A stretch of DNA of 64,000 nt. Source: Dolomedes plantarius (Eukaryota > Arthropoda > Arachnida > Araneae > Dolomedidae). This document shows, piece after piece, positions 58,969-64,000 of this stretch (position 1 is the first letter of the stretch; each line of letters starts with the position of its first letter). The stretch is taken from assembly GCA_907164885.2 (NCBI GenBank), contig OU015496.1, positions 1,198,511 through 1,262,510 of the forward strand, given 5' to 3'. The notes beneath the pieces were generated by a model. The model saw nothing but the letters and a program-made list of their open reading frames with translations. It was not told the DNA's origin and did not search any database. The translations under genes were made by a program, and so were the position numbers.

Positions 58969-60204
58969 CCAATGTTTATTCTTGGAAAATCTCTTTATTT
59001 ATCTACACTTGGTTATAAAAAGAAAAGTTTCGATAGATTATTTTAATTACCAGAGTAAAAAAAATTAACAATATAAAAGTTACAACACCAGGAATAAAAA
59101 ATTTCAGTAAGGATGGAATATATTTCATAATTATTCTTTCAAAAGTTTGCTTCCAACAAAATATTTTCCATAATTTTTATATACATTTCTCATTTCAGTT
59201 TAAAGCAACCAACAACAGAGGATGAAGAAGTGTCTTTAGTTAGCCATATAACCCACGTAGGCTTATTAGGGAGGGAAAAGAACAATTAAAATATTTTAAT
59301 TGTACATAAATAAGGTCACCTACTGCTTGTGATAAAGGATCTCCAGTTTAAAGCCAATTCCAAACAGCTAAAAACACACACGCCAAGCTCAGTGTAAGAA
59401 CCTGCAAGCTATTGAACTGAAGATCAACATGCTAATGTGTTGCCTGCCATCAAAACTAAGAACTTAATTCAGGGCATCAGTTGACCTCGTAGATCTTGAA
59501 TCCTTATATTTAGCATTATGGAATTTTTCAATTATTAAATTTCAAACTTTTTTTTGACATCTATATCAGATTAACATTATGAGGATAACGACATCAGAAT
59601 TCCCAGATCAAAATGAATATTCCGATGAAACAATGTTAGAAATATATAGAAACAAACATATAGAACATATAGAACATATTTCAAACATATAGAAATTGTG
59701 TTGATAATTCATATACGCAGGCTGCTCTATCTTTCTTGGTGTATTTACTGTTCTGGATAATAAGAACATTCTGGATTGCTGTGATGAACAATTTGATGGA
59801 CAGTTATCAAAATTTGTTTTAATTTGTACATCTCTTCAGTTAAGAAAGTTCTGAGTAACTACTGAAAGATTACAAGTTTAAACCGATATATCGTTTAGAA
59901 TTCTTACGATTAAAAAACACCTCATTTCGAGAGAAAAATCTTAAAATATCACGATCTGACTTAAAATATCACGATCAAGTAAATGAATCATTATTACGTA
60001 ATATGGAATTAAAAGTACTTTATAAAATGCATTATTCATATTTATAAGATTAATTCCATTTCGGAGAAATTCTGATAACCCCCTTTTCTTGAATCTAATT
60101 CTTTGCTTTTATTCAGATCTTTCTAATTATTGGTTACCCTGTAAATAGAAATACATATCAGCCATTTTGTTATTTCCATTGAAAGCATTTATCCCGGAAG
60201 GTCA
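58969..60204. other. Unassigned AT-rich DNA
   Basis: No gene recognised. Short AACATATAGAA repeats occur near 59650-59690. Confidence 0.35.
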
Positions 60205-60905
60205 TTTATGCTGTAAGAATTGGTGACATAAACTGCTTAATACTGTCAGAACGTATTGCGCAAGATAAGACGCTACTCTAACATATTTTATGGGACTTCC
60301 TTGCATAGTGAACGTATTGAATTTTGGAGCTCCGGGACTGAAAACTAGCAGATAACAGTAAAAGTGCTTTAATATTAAATTATTTTATATATTAATCATA
60401 GTTATTATCATTATTATTTTATTATTTTGCTAATTCGGTTGCACTTGATCGGAGATAATCGTACAGAACTATTGTGTGGGGAATTAAACAGGCAATAGAA
60501 TAAAGAATCTGTATACTGGCACTTCAAATATTATTAATTGGAGTAAACACATTTTGACACATGTCTGAGATAAAAAAAAAACAACAACTCAAATTTAATA
60601 GATAATGTTAACATTTAATTTCTCTCCTTCTTATTTTAAATTAATATAATCGTTAGTAACAATCGAACAGAAACAAAATAATAATTATTTGCATATATTA
60701 AGAAAATATTTAAATACATATTAAGACACAGTTATACTGTTATTTTTTACACACTTTTACTGTTATCGGCTAGTTTTCAGTCTCAGAGCTCAAAAATACT
60801 ATGCAAGGATGTCCCATAAAATATGTTAGAGTAGCGTCTTAGCTTGCGCAATACGTTCTAACAGTATTAAGTAGTTTATGTCACCAATTCCTACAGCATA
60901 AAATA
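60205..60905. repeat. Foldback with ~165-bp arms
   Basis: 60205-60375 and 60745-60905 are inverted copies, with blocks GAATTGGTGACATAAACT, AGAACGTATTGCGCAAG, GACGCTACTCTAACATAT and ACTGAAAACTAGC. They differ at a few bases and by a roughly 14-bp indel. The 370-bp centre has no frame. No target duplication was identified. Confidence 0.88.
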
Positions 60906-61245
60906 GCTACATATATATTGAATATCCTGTGCTCTCGCCTGATTATATATAATACAAATTATTTTTACTTGCCACCACCATTAGTGAAGAATATTATTAT
61001 CATCTCTTGCCTTGAATCATGGTCTCCTCAGATCAGAGACTCGGGGAATCCTCGGCATAAAAAAAAGTCGAGGGCCGAAGAAAGCAAAACCTCGAGATAC
61101 TTCACTGTATCAGCTTCTTCTTCAACTCACAAAAAACGTTAAAAATTCCGAGCACCAAAAACATCGCAGAGGTCAGAAAAATGTTCAAGAACGTTAACTC
61201 TCTGGGGCCCCTGATTGGTCAAAAGTCGGCTGCTGAGTCGTTGCT

Positions 61246-61282
61246 ATGGAGGAACCGTCACCTCTTCATGACCGTGGGGGTG
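61246..61282 (+). CDS. Possible first coding exon of a plus-strand gene
   Basis: ATG GAG GAA CCG begins a frame of 12 codons (MEEPSPLHDRGG) that ends at a strong donor, GTG followed by GTAAGTTA at 61283. Upstream lie GATTGG (61213) and a GTTGCTATGG that overlaps the start codon and partly resembles an RFX X-box half. About 61200-61320 is less AT-rich than its surroundings. No downstream exon could be identified within the window, so this remains a weak call. Confidence 0.25.
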
Positions 61283-62416
61283 GTAAGTTATTCTCCCATC
61301 CTGTGCAGGTGACCTTGTGTACTATAAGTAATGCTACAGTCATGCTTATCTGCTTGTGGGAAGCACATTCCTTTCATCCAGGAAACCTTGTATGAAAAGC
61401 CACAGCGAGGATTTTCAGAACACAGACAAAATTTAAGATAACACAAAATAAAATAATATACATAAAATGTGCATGGAACCGAATTATTGCTGTTTACAAA
61501 TTATGAAATAATAAAAAACAGTTGTATAATTAAATGGGATTGAATGATTTTTTAGAGTGATAATAGTACAATAATTAAAATAATTCCAAAATTTGAGTTC
61601 CATGTCACATCTCCCCCCTCCCATAGAGAGAAAAAAAACACAAATATAAAATTAACTATGTTGTGACATAAAATCAATATCAACATAAATCCAAATTAGG
61701 ATTTAAGACCTTGGCTATTAACATACAACAATATAATGCTCATGCCGAGTCTACAAAATCAAAACCAGTCCACTGTCATCAAAATAGCATTCTTCCTTGG
61801 TGCAACCAGTCCATTGTGAGGATTAGTCTGTGAATATAAACAGGACAGCCTCGAGCATTAAAAATCGTAATTCCTCAGAAAATCTGGCGGAACAGCGAAG
61901 ATAACTCAACTTGCCGAGGAGAAAGACAACTGGAGAATATCTGGTGAGATGAGAATGTAGCAGCAGGAAATCTGGCGACGTCAGCAGTGACCTGCATCAA
62001 CAAGAACTCCACCCGGGTCCTCTGGGTCGTCCAAGATGTTGTATCCTCCAAAACATGATTTGATGATGCAATAAGGGAGAAAGGAAATGATTAGTTCGTT
62101 ATAAAATTTATGTGTGGCATAGAGTAGGGATGCGACATCGATGTCGATGTTTTCAAAACATCGATGATTTGATAAAAACATCGATGTTTTAAACATCGAT
62201 TTATTGAAGCCGATGTTTTTTTAACATCGATGTTTTGTGCTCGATGTTTTACGTTGTCTCGATGTTATTTTTTTTTTAATGAAAAAGTACCGTAATAAAA
62301 AAAATTTACCACGTAGCATAATTTTCACACTCAGTAAATGTAAGTCTGAATTCTGAAAAGGACGAATACAAAAGGGAGAATGATTCCTTAGCAAACAGAC
62401 AAATGGCAATCAACAA

Positions 62417-62467
62417 CCAATGAACCAATCAGAGCGCTTGGAATGTTCCCGACACTCCAGAACCTTC
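62417..62467 (+). promoter_or_regulatory. CCAAT boxes and two GAAnnTTC dyads upstream of BED ORF
   Basis: CCAAT at 62417 and CCAATCAG at 62425 are followed by GAATGTTC (62441-62448) and GAACCTTC (62460-62467). Both match the GAAnnTTC core of heat-shock elements. TATA-like sequences lie at about 62493 and 62538, before the ATG at 62569. The arrangement looks like a promoter for the transposase reading frame. Heat-shock responsiveness is only inferred from the motif. Confidence 0.45.
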
Positions 62468-62568
62468 CATGGGGTTTTATTTTACAAATAGTATATACAC
62501 GAGTGCATCCATTTAAGTTTTTGTTTCGTTCTGGTTTTATATAAGTTGACGTTAATATTATTAGTAAG

Positions 62569-62742
62569 ATGCCTCCCAAAAGTACCATTTGGAAATAATT
62601 TTACAAAACCACTGACAAATTAGCGAAGTGCAATATTTGCCTTAAGTCCATCAAAACTTCTGGCAATACCACGAATTTATCTGGACATTTGAAGGCAAAA
62701 CATGGCGATATTTACAACGAGAATTTTGAGTCATCAATGTAG
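62569..62742 (+). pseudogene. BED-type zinc finger, N-terminus of a hAT transposase
   Basis: ATG gives MPPKSTIWK, then TAA at 62596-62598 where the BED motif would have an aromatic residue, then in the same frame FYKTTDKLAKCNICLKSI, a Gly-Asn-Thr-Thr-Asn-Leu segment and HLKAKHGDIY. The C-x2-C and H-x4-H spacing with the upstream Trp-Phe/Tyr pair defines a BED zinc finger, the DNA-binding domain of many hAT transposases. The frame ends at TAG (62740). Only one nonsense codon separates this from an intact finger. The catalytic RNase H-like domain is deleted. Confidence 0.85.
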
Positions 62743-63514
62743 CCCAAAGCAACCATGTTTTTGTCATTTATGCCTGCCCAATTAGAGAGTAAAATTAAAT
62801 CAGCCCCTCCCCCCCACGACTAACGGAAGTAACATTAATGTTAGAGATTACTACACCAGTTTTAAAAAAATGGATGTTCTAAAACATCGATGTTTAAAAA
62901 CATCGATGGTTTTTGGGCGATGTTTTATTAGCATCGATGTTTTAATATTGAATATCGATGTTTCAAAACATCGATGTTTTGTTATCGATGTCGCATCACT
63001 AGCATAGAGTCTCTCCAGTAGTGTTGGTGTGAGATGGCATAACCTTCTCCTTGAAATGCAGCAAACAACTGATCCCGGTCAGTGTTCTCTTGTAGCACAA
63101 ATGATTCAGCATACGTTCAGCATGATTTTGGAAGAATAGCAAACAGCAGGTGGTGGTAAAGAATGGAGGTAAGGAAAACTCACCAGGGAGAGCACAGTGG
63201 CCACAGTAAGCATACAAAATTAATATAATGCACAAAAGGAAGATAAGCATATAAAACAAAATTAAAAAAATGTGTAGTTAAAAGTTTGTTATTATTATTT
63301 TTTATTAATGTTTGCAGGCACAAAGCAAATGTACGCAGTTAAGCTTGGTAGCTTTAAATTTATAACAAAGAACATAAATACTGCGAAATTTATTTCCCAT
63401 TAGTTGTTTTATTTATTTAATATTAGGCATTGAGTAAACAGGTTAGCAAAATTTCATAATAGTAGCAGAATAACCAAAAGACAAAAAATTTTTTTACCAT
63501 GTGTTTATTAACTT

Positions 63515-63925
63515 ACTTTCTTGTGTGTTTGTTTGTGTGTGTGTTTGTCTAGTACAAATCTTGCAATCAATTTTTAACTAACTTCCCGACTAGCTAGACA
63601 TTTCGAATTTTTAGAATAGATCAGAACACGATGACAAGGCATTTTTAAAATACTTTTAGCCATCTTTAGGCAGAATTAAATTAATTTTCAGTTATTTCCA
63701 GTTAATTTTCTTTTGTAGACTGGTACCGCCATCTATTGGCCGGAACGGGAACGAAAAGTTAAATGCAAGTTAACTTTCAATTAACATCATTTTCTTTCAA
63801 GTTGATGGGGTAATTCATCAAAAGATTTTAAAAAGTATTTATTAATACATAAAATTGTCAAGTTTATATGATTCAACAGAAAATTTAAAAACATGGTATA
63901 TAAAAAGTTCTTTTTTTTCGTGTAA
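63515..63925 (-). repeat. Interspersed repeat family B, copy 2
   Basis: Inverted relative to copy 1 at 26910-27335 and similar over about 410 bp. It lies about 500 bp from the hAT element. The remaining sequence to 64000 has no recognised feature. Confidence 0.8.
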
Positions 63926-64000
63926 TTATTTTAGTGTCATGCTAACTAGCAATTAAACAGCATAGTAGGAACCAGCCCACATTTGCAATATCACCAGACA

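Larger units (their letters stand above)
62125..63001 (+). mobile_element. 877-bp hAT derivative with CATCGATG subterminal arrays
   Basis: The ends are TAGGGATGCGACATCGATG and the inverse of TAGTGATGCGACATCGAT. They are flanked by an identical 8-bp duplication GCATAGAG (62117-62124 and 63002-63009). Eight-bp duplications and short TAG-type TIRs are hAT features. The palindrome CATCGATG occurs four times in the left 110 bp (62136, 62159, 62179, 62225) and four times in the right 120 bp (62885, 62901, 62932, 62969), plus several one-mismatch or half copies. hAT transposases characteristically bind repeated subterminal motifs. Between the arrays are a promoter-like segment and a BED-finger reading frame, but no catalytic domain. 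Confidence 0.93.

Overview
This is a eukaryotic, AT-rich, gene-poor stretch of nuclear DNA, almost certainly from an arthropod and most plausibly a spider. The reasons are the density and types of Tc1/mariner elements (DD34E Tc1 copies, and a mariner-like element with a DUF4817-like N-terminus), short Helitrons, long (TA)n tracts, and a jockey/I-type RNase H fragment. The organism is an inference from family resemblance, not a search result. No complete, confidently functional host gene is visible. Nearly every recognisable protein sequence is a broken transposase.

Layout. 0-9 kb: a (TA)n block, two convergent Helitrons (the second carries a solo LTR with a perfect 5-bp target duplication), a mariner relic, and a 14-copy 88-bp minisatellite. 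10.6-15.2 kb: a Tc1 element whose transposase gene contains five tandem copies of a 341-bp segment, followed directly by a mariner-like element with ~220-bp terminal inverted repeats (TIRs) and one nonsense codon. 15.2-22 kb: a rearranged duplication of the 9-kb region, two copies of a TA-flanked element that keeps only the N-terminal helix-turn-helix part of a transposase (the P family), a Harbinger-like element, a pogo-like element holding a Helitron, and a deleted mariner with 185-bp TIRs. 22.5-28.6 kb: a second Helitron type, repeats with four TGACGTCA sites, a (TA)n block, a second Tc1 copy that has lost its first catalytic Asp, and another Helitron. 28.6-42 kb: mostly unassigned sequence with an RNase H fragment, a broken Tc1, and a nest of pogo-like MITE, Tc1 relic, Harbinger-type MITE and hAT relic. 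42-45 kb: a Helitron interrupted by a long-TIR Tc1-like element, a third P copy, and a GC-rich segment abutting (TA)n.

45.3-57.3 kb differs in character. It has tandem and palindromic duplications (two adjacent foldbacks at 46.6-48.45 kb and nested inverted repeats at 53.8-57.3 kb). It also has four minus-strand blocks with good splice signals and a poly(A) signal that may form one spliced transcript. I could not establish a continuous reading frame across them. 57.4-64 kb: an 81-bp tandem repeat, a second GC-rich segment against (TA)n, the fourth P copy, a foldback at 60.2-60.9 kb, a possible plus-strand first exon at 61.25 kb, and a sharply bounded 877-bp hAT derivative. The hAT has an 8-bp target duplication, CATCGATG arrays in both subterminal regions and a BED zinc-finger reading frame.

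The genes do not form a pathway. The window is a record of nested and successive transposition, and several insertions can be ordered exactly from their target duplications.
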